Shown here: positions 12,101 through 24,822 of the stretch, in pieces
Layout of the letters: each line of letters starts with the position of its first letter
Numbering within the stretch: position 1 is the stretch's first letter
Assembly (NCBI GenBank): GCA_033439265.1
Contig: JAVTVX010000017.1
Coordinates: forward strand, 14,098,501 to 14,162,500
Length of the DNA stretch: 64,000 nucleotides
Origin: Dillenia suffruticosa
Lineage: Eukaryota; Streptophyta; Magnoliopsida; Dilleniales; Dilleniaceae
Reading direction: 5' to 3'
Position numbers and translations under genes: made by a program
Notes under the pieces: model-generated
The model's input: the letters and a program-made list of their open reading frames with translations, nothing else
Databases searched by the model: none
Told to the model about the DNA's origin: nothing

Positions 12101-12480
12101 TGTCGTGATTGTCTAAAAAATAAAATTTGTATGACTACTTCCACCACAGAAATAAAATATGTGATTACAGGATAATGTTATGCTCAAATCTTATGAATCA
12201 AACATTAGCTCTAGAACTATAGCTTGAATTTAAATGTATACTAATTAAGATAGATAATACTAATGCCATAAATTTGACCAAAAACCTAATACATCACTCT
12301 AAAATAAAGTACATTGAGATTAAATATCATTTTATTAAATATCACGTACTCAAAAATGATATAATTCTAGAGTATTGTATACATTTTTACTATACCCTTG
12401 GATAGGAAAGATTCTACAATTTAAGAAAAGAATTAGATACAATAAATAGATACTTAAGTTTAAATATGCCTAAAATTGAT
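9190..12480 (+). pseudogene. Ty1/copia pol: PR–IN–RT–RNase H (broken)
   Basis: Domains are in copia order, with integrase before RT. A protease-like segment lies at about 9470–9685 (FLDNGCFRHMIRDSTKFSSL; D-N-G in place of D-S-G). A GAG-pre-integrase stretch lies near 9830–9950 (CRRLKHASMNLISKL), and integrase remnants at 10020–10690. RT runs from about 11090 (IGTKWVF) to 11610, keeping an intact YVDDIIFG motif around 11560–11585 and YGLKQVLRVWNKRF before it. RNase H spans 11803–12440 (MIGSLLYLTTSRLDILYS, ILRYLKDT, then HHSKIKYIEIKYHFI). Numerous stops and frameshifts make it inactive. The family resemblance is to plant Sirevirus-like copia. Confidence 0.85.
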
Positions 12481-13209
12481 TAAAATGTGAATTTAAAATG
12501 ATTGTACTGCATAGGAATGAAATTCTAAAGGAATTTCAAAGGTTTGACAATATTTATGTCAACTTATGGTGAGAATAAATCGACCAATAAAAAAGAAAGT
12601 CGACCTTGTAGGCAAATTTAAGAATAATTATATCTGTAAGTTGACCTATATAGAGTATGTCGATTTAAGATTTTGGGAAGTCCTTATGAGGAGCGTAAGC
12701 TGACCTAATAGGTTTATTGACAAGACAAGTCAACTTGTATAAGTCGACCTGTAAGAATTGAAACACAGAAATGTTTTCTAAAAAATTGTCAAGTTAATTT
12801 ACAAAAAATGCAAGTCAACATGTGTGTATGTGCAAGTCAACTTATGAGATACCTAAGTCGACCTACTATCATATCTGTCAAAGGCAAGTTGACTTATTTA
12901 TAGTATAAGTTGACCTGTAAGTTTGAAATCATAAAAAAGGTTTTTGAACAATAACCAAATTGACTTAGGTCCTTGAGCAAGTTGACCCGGTTAAATGAAT
13001 TTGTTTGTGCTTAAAAACTTATATGGAAATGAATTTACCTACGTAGATATGGAAATGAATTTGTTTGTGCTTAAGAACTTTTATGCATATGTTTGTGTAC
13101 ATATATGCTTAGATGAATATGATTATGCTTGAAAATTAAATTTGTTTATGTCTAAGTACTTATGACTATGCTTCTGTTTATGTACATGTGTAATGTATGA
13201 TTGAATTAT
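12481..13209 (+). other. Sirevirus 3' non-coding region with GTCGAC-type motifs
   Basis: Between RNase H and the polypurine cluster there is no coding frame. From about 12560 to 13010 the sequence is studded with degenerate GTCGACC/GTTGACC/GTCAACT motifs every 20–50 bp. From 13010 to 13200 there are short quasi-repeats of 'TTTGTTTGTGCTTAA(A/G)AACTT' type. Confidence 0.55.
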
Positions 13210-13527
13210 GGATAAAGGGGGGAGTATATAGTTAGACATTGTATATTTGACCTAACCCTACTTTGTTGATGACAAAAGGGGAAGAATGGTTATGCATAGG
13301 GAGAATTGGTTTTGCATAGGATGTAATGATCGAGTTACGATTGGTATATGATGGTTGAATTAAGGGGGAGTTCAGTCCTAGTGCTCAAAAATAGGTTGAC
13401 ATTGGTTTTAAGAAATCCAAAATAGGATAGCTTAAGTTATGGGGGAGTACAATTTCTAATTTTCAAATTTTTACACAATTTTATCAAAATTTTAGATAAG
13501 ATTTTGTCATCATCAAAAGGGTAAGAT
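13210..13527 (+). other. Repeated polypurine tracts of the Sirevirus
   Basis: Four to five purine tracts occur within 320 bp: AAAGGGGGGAG (about 13215), AAAAGGGGAAG (13275), TTAAGGGGGAG (13361), TATGGGGGAG (13438) and AAAAGGGTAAG (13515). The last follows TTTGTCATCATC, the usual lead-in to a plant copia polypurine tract and 3' LTR. Multiple polypurine tracts ahead of the 3' LTR are a hallmark of the Sirevirus genus. Confidence 0.65.
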
Positions 13528-14400
13528 TATTTAATAAAATAGGTTTTGATAATGATTAAGAGTAATTAAAAATAATTAAGGTTAATTATTGGTGAATTTA
13601 GAAAAATTGAAAATTTGTTAAAATCAAAGCTTATGTAGATAAGTTGACCTGCACAACAAACAAGTTGACATGCTTACTCAAATTGTCTTAGAACCAAGTA
13701 AGGGAGTCGACCCACCTTTGGCACAAGTTGACCTTTTATGCATTAAGTCGAACCAACTATAGTTCTAAGTCAACCGAGATTTCAAAATTTCGAAATTTAA
13801 CAAAATGTAGAGTATCACAAGTCGACCTGAGTAATGGACAAATCGACTTGAGGTAAACAAGTTTCAGAAACTAAGTCTGAATCTTAACTGAGTTAACCTG
13901 TATAGAAAACCAAGTCAACCGGAGGAATTCAGATCTTAGAAATCTAAGTTTGCTACATAATTAAGTCAACCCACCAGATGAACAAATTGACCAAACCCTA
14001 GGACAAAGAGATTATAAGTCGACACTAACTAGTAACAAGTTAACCTACCTTCATATATAACTTTAAGTTAAGTCGACCCAAAAGTTGTATAGATAAGTCA
14101 ACCTAGAACTCAGTAAAGTCAACCTATAATAAGATAGGTCAACATCCCATATAGGTGAGTCGACGTAGGAAAGTAATTCTCAATAAATTTAAAGTACGGA
14201 GTTTTACAAATCAACCTGGGTAGCCTCTAAGTTGACACAGTGAGAAGACAGGTCAACCTAGGACTAGAGTGAGTCGACTTAAACAAGTTAGATTTTAGAA
14301 TCCCAACTCTGCAATATAACTAAGTCGACCTGAGAGAGCTTATGAATCGACTTAAACAAGAGAACTTTTAGAATTCCCTGTTTTCTCTCTCTCTCTCATC
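13528..14400 (+). repeat. Sirevirus 3' LTR (5' part clear, end uncertain)
   Basis: The LTR start is inferred from the last polypurine tract and the following GGTTTTGATAATGAT, resembling the usual TTTTGATGATGA start of these LTRs. From about 13630 to 14350 it carries several dozen degenerate AAGTCGACCTG-like motifs. The 3' end is not sharply visible: a CT-rich tract at 14380–14400 is followed within about 120 bp by a LINE. No matching 5' LTR is present in the window. Confidence 0.5.
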
Positions 14401-14514
14401 TTTTACTCGTGTCTCATTTATTAATTCTTTATTGGTTCCTAAAAAATCAAAATTTCAAAGATAATCTATTTACACCTCTAAATTATCACAAGAGAGTCTA
14501 TAGTGGTAGGAACT

Positions 14515-16590
14515 GAAAGAGGAAAAATTGATAACCTATAGAGACAAATTAAGCCAAGTAACTACCTGATCCACTAATGATAATTCAAAAACCATATAGA
14601 TAAAAATATCTAATAATATTAAGAATATACGTAAGGAAGTTTTTGGCATATCTAGGGGTCGAGCAATAATAGATAAGGAGTCATGGTGATGAAATGAGAA
14701 AATCTAAACCGTTATACAAAACTAAAGAGAATGTTATAGGAATTTTAAGAAGTAAGAAAGGTAGTGATATATTTGAGAAGTATAAAAACGCAAAAAAAGA
14801 GATGAAAAGCATTATTCGCAAATCAACAAATAAGATATATAATGAATTATATAAAAAATTAGAAACTAAGAATGGAGAAAAAGAGTTTTACAAAATTGTC
14901 AAATTAAGGGACAGGAAGGGAAAAGATCTAAATAGTGTTAAGTGTATTAAGAGCGGAACCAATAGTGTCCTTGTAAGGAATAAGGACATAAAAAAGTGTT
15001 TGATAGATTATTTTGAAGACCTATTTAACATTAAGATACAAAAGATATCGATGATATCACAATATATGTAGACGAAATCAATACGAATTTTCAATGCAAG
15101 ATTCGTTATCATGAAATGAGAGAAACATTAAAGAAAATGAAAAATAATAAAACCATATGATCATATGACATCCCTATTAAGGTGTAAAAATGTTTGGGTG
15201 AAGTAAGAATAAAAATATTAATAGATCTTTTTAACAAAATCTAGCAAATAAAAAAAATTGCCCAAGTATGAAGAAAGAATATAGTTGTACCATTATATAA
15301 TAATAAAAGACACATACAATATTGTTTCAATTATAAGAGAATTAAACTTATTAATTATATTATAAAATTATAGGCGAGGAGTATAGATCAAGAATGAAAA
15401 TAAGTATGTCTCATAATCAATTTAAATTCATACCAGAACAATCTACTACCGAAGTGAATCACTTGCTCTGATATTTGATAGAGACATTTAAAACACAGAA
15501 GAGAAATTTACATACGATATTTATTGATCTCGAAAAAGCACATAATAGGGGAGAGATATACTGTGGTGGGAGTTGACGAAGAATGAGATTTCTTTGAAAT
15601 TTACTGATCTCATTAAAATCTGAAGGTTTAAGCGATAGTTTTCTGACTAATATTGGATTCACCAAGATTCGACATTTAATCTCATCTTTTTTGCAATAAC
15701 AATGAGTGAAATAATAAATAGTATCCAAGATAAAATACCATATATATATTTTTTGTAAATGATATAGTATTGGTCGATAAAATTAGAGAGAATATTGGTT
15801 TTAAATTGGAGTTATAAAAGAATACATTAAAATCTAGAGAATTAAATTCAATCGGTCAAAAGCTGAGTACATGAGATTTACATTCGGTGACAATTATCAG
15901 AATGATAAAAAATGATTAAATTAAAAGAATAAAACATATAAAAAAATGAACATTTTAGATATCTTAGCTCCATCATTTAAAATGATAACAATATAAATAG
16001 TGATATGAATCATAGGATTCAAACAAGTTGAATGAATGGAGAAATATATTTAGAATTTTTTGTGATCATGTGATACAATTATAGTTGAAAGAGAAGTTTT
16101 ATAGAATTGTAGTAAAATTTATATTATTATATAATACCGAGCGTTAGGTTATTAAAAGATAACAAAAATATAAAATGGTTTGTAACTAAAATGAGTATGT
16201 TCATTTGGATGTGTGGTAAAATTAGAAAAGTTAAGATTAGAAATGAAAAAATATGTATTAAGTTGGGAGTAAATCCAATTATAGATAAAATGAAAGAATA
16301 TGTTTAGATGATTTGGATATATGTGACGAAAACCCAAAAACATATTAATTAGGAGGAGTGAGATTTTAAATATAACAGATTTAATGAAATGTCAAGATAG
16401 ATCATTGAAAATCTGGATGTTAGTTATCCGTAAAAATTTGAATATAAAAAAATTGATTGAGAAAATGATTTTAAATGGAAATAAGTGATATAAAATAATT
16501 CAAAACAGTTGACTTCTCTCTTTATATTAATTTCTCAAACGGGTGATTCCAAAATGTAAGACTACAACTTAATTTGTTGTTGTATTCTTT
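14515..16590 (+). pseudogene. RTE-clade LINE, 5'-truncated and broken
   Basis: The translation, across many stops and frameshifts, follows the plant RTE-type reverse transcriptase. Segments include RKEVFGISRGRA (about 14630–14665), an open segment at 14694–15071 (YNELYKKLETKNGEKEFYK; RDRKGKDLNSVKCIK), SYDIPIKV (about 15165), FIDLEKAH (about 15520), and FVNDIVLVD at about 15747–15779, where the usual FADD has become FVND. The C-terminal stretch at about 16180–16340 (FIWMCGKIRKVKIRNEKIC) is characteristic of the clade. The 3' end has ACTTAATTTGTTGTTGTATTC (short TTG repeats, about 16566–16585), as expected of RTE tails. The endonuclease domain is missing. It cannot retrotranspose. Confidence 0.8.
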
Positions 16591-17500
16591 TACAAATGAT
16601 GCTAAATGCATATTCATGATACTAAACTATTATCGTGTGACATGCCATGCCTAGTTGGTGTATTAATTATGACACAAAGATGCTTCCAATGTAATGTTTC
16701 ACATGCAATGATTACTTGGGATATGTTCTTGTATAAATATAGGATATGGAATGAAAAGTTATGATTATGCCGTCACCATATTGTTTGAAATGCATATTTT
16801 CTTACGCTTAAGGCAAGGATTTGGGACTAACCACTGTAGGGTTAGCAAAGGCAAGGATTTGGTAAGACATTAAGTTCTATTTATGGCCGTAAACATTATG
16901 AAGAAAGCATTCTCTCGTGTCATATATAATTTACATTACATCATGCATGCAAGACATTACATGTTTAAAGTTATTAGATAGGATAATGCAACATCTCTAT
17001 GGCCCTATAAAGTAATGCATATTGTGGTATCCCCATGGCACTCCATAACATAATGCATATTCCAAAGTGTGGGCATCTCTATAGCCTTAAGATGTGGACA
17101 ACTCTATGACCCTAAGATATAAGAAAGAATGTGTATCCTTATAACCTTATGGCATATGCATATCAATTTGTGGCATCTGCATAGCCTTATGACATATGAC
17201 ATATAGCTTTCCATGACATAAAATGATATTGCATGATGCATACATATCGTATTATCCTTGGTGGGCCAAAGAAGTGGTAATGCCACACCTCCAAACAAGA
17301 AGGCAATGGATCAATCTAGTTGCATTTTCTCCCTTCTCTGCCTATGGACCCAAGATTGTTTTTAAAGGAGTCAAGACTCATCCCTGAGAAATCGAGGAAA
17401 AGGCTCTTTCTTGCATAGTAGGCTAGGAAATTTAATCACCACCCTGGATGAAGCTACATGAGTCTAATCACGCGTAGTAAGGTGTACAAAGAGGAAAAAA
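16591..17500. repeat. Unassigned repetitive spacer with degenerate short repeats
   Basis: No gene is recognisable. Between about 16985 and 17225 there are five imperfect repeats of roughly 45–55 bp built on GGCATCTCTATGGCCCTA and ending near AATGCATAT. The style resembles tandem repeats inside some plant gypsy LTRs, but I cannot assign a family. Minor open frames here are incidental. Confidence 0.45.
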
Positions 17501-18240
17501 AAAGAAAGATAATATTAAAAAATTATGAGAATTAAATTTTATATTATATATATAATTTTACATGAGTCCCCAGGACCCCAGGTCCGGTGGTAGTAGCTGC
17601 CGGACTAATTTTTTTTATATATAATATATTTTTTATTATAAATTTTATATTATATATATAATTTTATATATTATTTATTATAATATATTATATATTATAA
17701 TTTTAATAATATTATAACATTGTATATTATAAATTTAATATATAATTTTAACATATATGATTTAATATATTATATATATTATAATGTATTATATATTATA
17801 TTTTAAACATTATAACATATTTGTAAAATTCTAATATTAATGTTCTATATTATGCTAATGTATAATATATATATTATATATAATGTTGATGTTAATGTTC
17901 TATATAATTTAACAATATATAATATATATAATGTTAATGTATAATAAATAGTTAATGTTATATAATATATATAATTATTGTTTTATATATTATTATATGT
18001 AATGTAATATATATTTAACAATATATATTATGTATAATATTCTATTATATATATTAAATAGCGGTAATTAAAAAAATTATATAATGCAGAAATTTATCTT
18101 GCATTAAATATTTTTTCTAGCATTAACATTATAATTATATATTTTATTTATTTTATTTTAATTAATGTCAAATATTTTATTATATATTTTAATATTAGAT
18201 TTATTATAAATAACATTAAAGGTTTTGTGTTACAGATGTG
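17501..18240. repeat. AT-rich low-complexity tract
   Basis: This is mostly (TATA)/(ATATT)-type sequence with repeated 'TATATAATGTTAATGT' blocks. A short GC-rich island sits at about 17565–17605 (CCCCAGGACCCCAGGTCCGG). No gene is seen. It may be the decayed left end of the CACTA element downstream, but no TIR is visible. Confidence 0.6.
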
Positions 18241-18658
18241 TTTGCTCTGATTAGACCTGTTGTTCAAGTAGAAGGGAGAAAAGTAAATATTGAATCGGTT
18301 GAACTATATATTTTTTTCATCGTATTTATTTTTTTCTTTTCATTTTTTTTATCCCTTATTCCTAATATGCATGTATGTATGTTGTATTTTCATAAATTGT
18401 AATAGTTATAAATTATTTATACATTTTTTTGTAACTAAATGTAAAAAAAATTATATTTACTTTTTATTATTTTGCGTAAATAATGTATTAATAATTTCTA
18501 TTAACGTTTTTATATTTGGTAAATTATCTTAATATATGTTAATAATTTTTAAATATTTTGTTATTAGATGTAAATTATTTCTTATTAACGTTTTTTTTTT
18601 CAATATCATCTACATTTTGTGAATACTTTTATTTATTAATATTTTATAAATTTTATTT

Positions 18659-21600
18659 TTGTTAACAACGACAATGCAGAACGAAAGAGTTTGGATGTAT
18701 AATAAGAATTTATCTGATTGTTATAGTTTAACTGATGAGTTTAATATTTGTGGAGTGGAACAATTCTTGAATTTCGCTACTAGTAAGGTTGAGTTTATGG
18801 ATAGAAATAAGTTAAGGTGTCCGTATAGAAAATGTGGTAATGGTAAATTTCATGTATGTGATAAAGTTAAAGAATATCTTTATAGATTTGGTTTTACTCT
18901 AAATTACTATAATTGGACTTGTCATGGTGAACCGTTTATATCTGATGAAAAGTATATTCGAAATATGTATTTTTCAGTTAGAGGGGATCACAATTATTAT
19001 GATCGGTTAAATCCATATCAGCGGATAGTATTTGATGCAGCGGGTCAAAATTTTGTACCCCAATTAAACTATACAAGTTCTAGTTTTACATCAACAAATG
19101 AAGATGTACATACAAGTTATGCATCACCATTGGAGGGGATAGAGTAATATGTGTAGATGAGAATGTGCAAGATGAAAATTATTTGTCTAACTAATTTCAA
19201 GAAATGTTGAGAGCTGCAGATGAACCTTTATGGGCTAGTTGTGACACCTACACTAAGTTGTTATTAACGGCTAGAATGTTGAATGTCAAAGCAGAGCATA
19301 ATTTGTTTGAAAATTGTTTCAATGATATTGTTCAAGTAATGGGAGAAATATTGTCTTGTGATCATATAATGCCGAATGACTTTTATAGTATGAAAAAGTT
19401 GGTAAATGACTTGGGTCTTCTAGTAGAAAGAATTGATATGTGCAGAGATGGTTGTATGTTATTTTGGGGAGCTGATGAAAATGTAGAATTTTATAAATTC
19501 TGTAACCAAAATAGGTACAAGAGTACTAGGAGAACAGGTCATAATCAGTGACCTAAACCATTCAAGCAAATGTTTTATTTGTCTTTGACTCCTAGAATGC
19601 AAAAACTTTATGCATCGAAAGCTACTGCTGAATATATGACTTGGCATGCAAATCATCAAACAGAAGAAGGGTTAATGTGTCATCCTTCGGATGCAGAGGA
19701 ATGAAAAATTTTTTATATGACATATCCTGAATTTGCAAGAGAGACTCGAAACATTAGGTTAGGTCTTTGTGCTTATGGGTTTGCTTCATTTGGAAAATCA
19801 AGAAAAATTTATTCATGTTGGTTACTGATCTTAACTCCGTATAATATTCCTCTGGATATGTGTATGAAGACACCTTATATGCTTTTGACATTGGTGATAC
19901 CTAGCTCGAAAATTCCGAAAAAGTTGATAGATATTTATATGCAACCATTGATTGCGGAGTTAAAAAAATTATGGGATGACGGTGTTCTTACATATAATGT
20001 TAACACTAATCAGATGTTTGTAATGAAGGTTACTCTTCTTTGGATGATAAATGACTTTTCATGTTATCAGGATGGAGTACTGTTGGGGTTTTAGGATGTC
20101 CAATATGTATGGAGAGATCAAAGTCGTTCAAATTGAAATATGGTAAGAATGCGAGTTATTTTGATTGTCAAAGATAATTTTTGCCACAAAATCATAAATT
20201 AGAAAAAATAAAGAAGAGTTTATGAAGAATAAAGTTGAAAAAACACCTCCTCCGTTGAGATTAACTGGTCAACAAATTTGGGAGCAAGTGTCTCACTTTC
20301 CATCTATTATTGAAGATCCACATGGTACAATATATGGATATGGAAGTGTGCATAAATGAACGAAATGGAGTATATTTTGGGATCTACCATATTGGAAAAC
20401 CCATCTGACTCATCATAATCTCGATTTGATGCATATCGAGAAAAATGTTTTTGATAATGTGATTAATACATTGATGGATGTCTCTGAAAAAACGAAAAAT
20501 AACTTGAATGCAAGAAAAGATATACGGCTTTATTGTCATCGACTTACACTTGATGTGGATGGAAGTAGTAAGGAACCAAAATCAAAGGAAATTTATACAA
20601 TAAATAAATATCAGAGACGGAAAGTTTGCGAATGGTTGAAATCGTTGAGATTTCCTGATGGTTATGTCTCAAATCTTGGAAGATGTGTTGATATGAAAGA
20701 ATACAAGTTGATTGGTTTGAAGAGTCATGATTGTCACATATTTATGGAAAGATTGATTCCTATTGCTTTTAAGAAACTTTTACTAGATTTTGTATGGGGC
20801 GTCATTACAGAATTAAGTATTTTCCTACATGATATTTGCTCGACAATGTTGAAAGAATCACATATGGCGAAATTAGAGAGAGATATCCCTATCATTTTGT
20901 GTAATCTAGAAAGGATATTTCCTCCGTCATTTTTTGATTCCATGGAACACCTTTTAGTTCACTTGCCTTATGAGGCCAAAATTGCAGGTCCCATCCAATA
21001 TCGATAAATGTATCCATTTGAAAAGTAAATTTTGTACCTGCTCTTCATAGTAACATTTAGAGTGTATGTCATTTTACTAAATTCATTATATATCAATCTT
21101 TGATATATTTTGTTTAATTACAATTAGATTTCTATATCATTTGAAGAGAAAAGTGAAAAATAAAGCACGGGTTGAAGTCTCAATTGTTAATGCATACATT
21201 GCGGAGAAAGTGACAACTTTTGCTTCATATTATTTCGAGCCTCATGTCCTATTTAAGAGACGGAGAGCGGACAGAAATGATGAGGGTTCTGTTGATTCTA
21301 ACTCAAATTCATTCTCTATTTTCAACTATTTTGGTCAACCAAGTGAGTCATGTAAGGTTAGATATTTAATTGATAAAGAATGGCGGACAGTCCATATACA
21401 TATTTACTGAACTGTTCAGAAGTTACGCCATACTTTGAGTAAGTACTTTTTTCCAAATAAATATATTCTTTGTATTGTTAAAATTTTTGACATAAATCGT
21501 CTTATTTAATGGTAGCATTTTTCAACATTCAGGGTCTGAACTATCGATGAATGAGTTCAATCGTGTGTGTGATGAAAAATTTGCAGTATGGTTCAAAACA

Positions 21601-22401
21601 TATGTAAGTTTTGAAATTTTATAAATATTTGATTAATAAAAAATTAACACATTTATTTTACTTCAGATTCAATGTAATCAAGATCAAGTTGAACATGAAT
21701 TGTTAATTCATCTGTCATGTGTTCCAAACTCAACGGTACGAACTTGGCCATCATATTTTATAAACGGATATAATTTTCACACTCAAGAATATGGAACCGG
21801 AAAAAATACAAAAAATAGTGGTATTTGTGTTCAGTCATTCAACGATGGAGATGTAAAAGATGATTTTTATGGTTTGTTGGATGAAATTCTTGAGGTAGAA
21901 TACCTTAGAGCAGAATTACAGGTCATCTTATTTATGTGCCAATGGTTTGACCCCGTAAAATGGATGGATGTGCATCCAAAGTTTAATTTGGTCGAAATAA
22001 ATTATAAGAAAATTTATAAAAGATATGAACCATTCATATTGGTACAACAAGCGATTCAAGTGTATTATGCATCATATCCTAGTTTGAAACGTGACAAAAT
22101 TGATTGGTGGGCTGTTTGTAAGATGAAAGCACGAAAAAAAATTGATGAACATTGGGAAGACATAGCATATCAACAAGATAAAGTTGCCAACACGTTTCAA
22201 ACTGAGAAATATATTATTCCAACATTACGAGATCCATGTGAAATAGTGACAGATATGGATCAAACTAAAATTCATGAGGTTGAGGATGAAAATTTTGATT
22301 TTGAGACAGATGATGAAAATGAGAATGAAGATGAGGATGAATTTGATGTTGAAGAATCTGATAATGAGGATGATGATGACAATGATGACTTAGATTTTTG
22401 A
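18659..22401 (+). pseudogene. CACTA (En/Spm) tnp2-like transposase (broken)
   Basis: Domains follow the plant CACTA order. A Transposase-associated domain lies at about 18683–18945 (VWMYNK, LRCPYRKCGNGKF, YYNWTCHGEP). The tnp2 domain spans about 19570–20470 (MTWHANHQ, CHPSDAEE then a stop, IRLGLCAYGFASFG, LILTPYNIPLDMCMK, LDLMHIEKNVFDN). A DUF4218-like segment lies at 20740–21010 (PIAFKKLLLDFVWGVITEL, LVHLPYEAKIAGPIQYR). A DUF4216-like segment lies at about 21710–22130 (SYFINGYNFHTQEYGTG, WFDPVKWMDVHP), followed by an acidic tail. Some breaks (near 21030–21125 and 21430–21665) look like natural AT-rich introns; others (19150, 19551, 19700, 20095) are stops or frameshifts. The encoded protein would bind element ends and catalyse excision; this copy is broken. 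Confidence 0.85.
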
Positions 22402-22689
22402 TCGTCGGTGAGTGTTGTTTTTTTAAGATTTATTATAATTGTCTAACACCATATTAAATTTTATTTAATTGTTTGAATGTGAAAATACATTTAGATTTGT
22501 ATATTTCATTTCTCAATTTGTATGATATATTTAGTGTCTCATGTTTCATTTTTAAAAAATTATTTGCTGATATGCTGTATTTTTTTTATAGATCATTTTA
22601 GACGACAATTTAAATATGGTATGTTTCTTCATATACTCTATTATATTTTTTATAAACATGCAATTTTCATTGCTTGCAAGACCAAACTT

Positions 22690-24822
22690 TTGTGATAGGA
22701 ATTGACGTAGAGGGCATAGACGATCTTCTGATGTAAGACCAAACTCTTCAGCGTTATCGTTATCTTCAGCTGTACCTTCCCATGCCCCTTCGCCTTCTCC
22801 TGATGCACCTTCACCGTCTCCATCAGTTGCATCTTCAGTTGTACCTTCAATGCAAGATTCACACGTTGAGGGGGAAGATACGCGAGAGATGATATCCCCT
22901 TGCGGAGATTCGCAAGTAATAAATTTTGAATTATTATCATAATAGTTTTTTTTATATACCTGATGAGTTTGTTTAACTATTTTTTTACTAACCATTTTTT
23001 GTTTCTAATTTTATGATAGATTCACAAATTCTGTGTGTATATTATTCATGAGCTGAATAGAATCATTAACAACCATTAGGGAGGGGCATCAATGTCTTAC
23101 ACAAGTACTCTAGATGATATCAAAGAGTTATGGTGGAGAGAATTCAAAGTAAATTAGACCTTTAAGTTTAAATATAAAAATAAGTGTATGATTTAAATAT
23201 AACTAATTGTATTTTTTTTATTGCAGCGAAAGTTCAATTAGGATGAGATCGAGGAGCTTGAAATAAGAAGAATTTTTAATAAAAAATGCGGTCATCACAT
23301 TCGAGGTGTACTAAATCATGCAAAGACTAATCGAAAGAAGCCAAACTGCATCACCGAAGATAATTGGCTTAAGATTTTAAACTTCTGGGATTCCGATGAG
23401 AGCCGACGGAGGAGTGAGCAGAATAAAAATAATCAATTTTATAATTCTGGAGAATCATCTGCTATTTATGCATGAGACTCTATCAATATTGATGAGTATA
23501 GAAATAAAATGGTAATTTGGTTAAATTATTATTTTTTTAATTTAATTCATTTATTTTTTCATTATTTCATTATATCTAACGGTGTTTTTTTCAGGCCAAG
23601 GAAATGGGATCCCAGCCATCATTTATAGAGACTTTCACACGGACTTTCCAAAAAAAAAGACAAGACCTAGAGTGGGGAGAGAGATAGAGCGGTTATGATA
23701 TGTAATTTCAAAATTTTTAATTGTTTTATAGACACTGTGCAACAAAGATTTTAACATATTATACTGAATCTATCATAATAACATTAGAAAATGAATTTAT
23801 TAGATTTGTCTATTCAAAAATTTTTTTCACTATTTAAATTGATTTTTTCATTTCTAATTTATACTTTTTTGTATCATTATTAATTAAAATTAGGGAATAC
23901 ATAATATCAATTTTGTTATGTCATTTCCGAATGGTTGATTCATTATGTTACGTACTAATATAATTTTTTTCCTTTATTCTATCTGTTATAGTTTCAAACT
24001 CTTAATAGTAGTTGAAATTTAATTTTAATTAAAACACTCCTTATAATCTAAGTATCATTCTCCTAGATAAAGCAACTAAATACATAAATAGAAGTATATT
24101 TAATTTCAATTCCATAAATCTATTAAATTTGTAATATTTGATTCACATATTAATTTTTGTGTCTTATAGTTTCCTGTCAATCGCTTAATGAGGAATACAA
24201 TTTTGTATTTTTATTTTCTTTGTTGGATATTTTATAATATTGTTAAACTGTTAATTGACACTTATATTTCTTTTGTTGGATATTTTATTATATTGTTATT
24301 TTAATTTTCTTCTAATTTCTCTTATGACAATGCAGGAAAAATATGATTAGTTTGTACTGAGAAATTCCTGTGGTAGTGATGATACTATTACGTCTGAGCC
24401 ATCTGTTAATAATATGGCTTTATGGCTCGAAGCTACTGGTGGAGCAAAGCAAGGAAGAGTATTTGGGATGGGCTCGTCGAGCAGGACTTGCAGAATCAGT
24501 GGTCCATCTTCTTCCACCCAGACACCAGTAAAAAAAGAATTAATGCAAATGAACCAATAGCTGAGTCACTTGAAAGAGTAGTTAACACAAAAAGACAATG
24601 AATTTCAAGCCATGCGCGCAGAACTTGGGTGAAGAGACAATGAATTTGAAGAGTTTCGCGCACAACAGAGGTTTCTAATGCAGTATCTTCAGTTACTCTC
24701 CGCTTCAAGTTCGATTCCCCCTTTTCAATCTCCTCCAAATGATGGTGATGATGATTATGACATATTTGGTGATGATGATGGTGCTGGTGACGGTGATGGT
24801 GATGGTGATGATGTTTCTTGAG
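22690..24822 (+). pseudogene. CACTA second gene, Transposase_24 (Ptta/En/Spm)-like, broken
   Basis: Downstream of tnp2, in the same orientation, exon-like blocks carry the usual plant CACTA second protein. A proline/serine-rich N-terminus lies at about 22700–22915 (PNSSALSLSSAVPSHAPSPS). The block at 23227–23510 reads IRGVLNHAKTNRKKPNCITE and WDSDESRRRSEQNKNN. The block at 23595–23700 reads AKEMGSQPSFIETFTRT. The block at 24330–24820 reads GGAKQGRVFGMGSSSRTC and ends in an aspartate/glycine tail. GT–AG introns between blocks are plausible. In-frame stops (for example in 23475 and 24545–24635) show decay. In the family, this protein acts with tnp2 in transposition. Confidence 0.75.

Larger units (their letters stand above)
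7932..14400 (+). mobile_element. Sirevirus-type Ty1/copia retrotransposon, 5'-truncated
   Basis: This combines the truncated gag, coiled-coil region, pol, polypurine cluster and 3' LTR. Domain order, extended gag and multiple polypurine tracts point to Sirevirus. Its 5' LTR and gag start are lost at the junction with the gypsy element. Confidence 0.75.

Noticed and set aside
12560..14370. GTCGAC-rich tract as a CRISPR array
   Set aside because: Eukaryotic context; motifs are short, degenerate and irregularly spaced, with no 25–40 bp direct repeats or cas genes.
22552..22995. Two minus-strand frames of 96–147 codons
   Set aside because: They overlap the plus-strand serine/proline-rich N-terminus of the CACTA second gene, which has the family's expected content; the minus frames do not.
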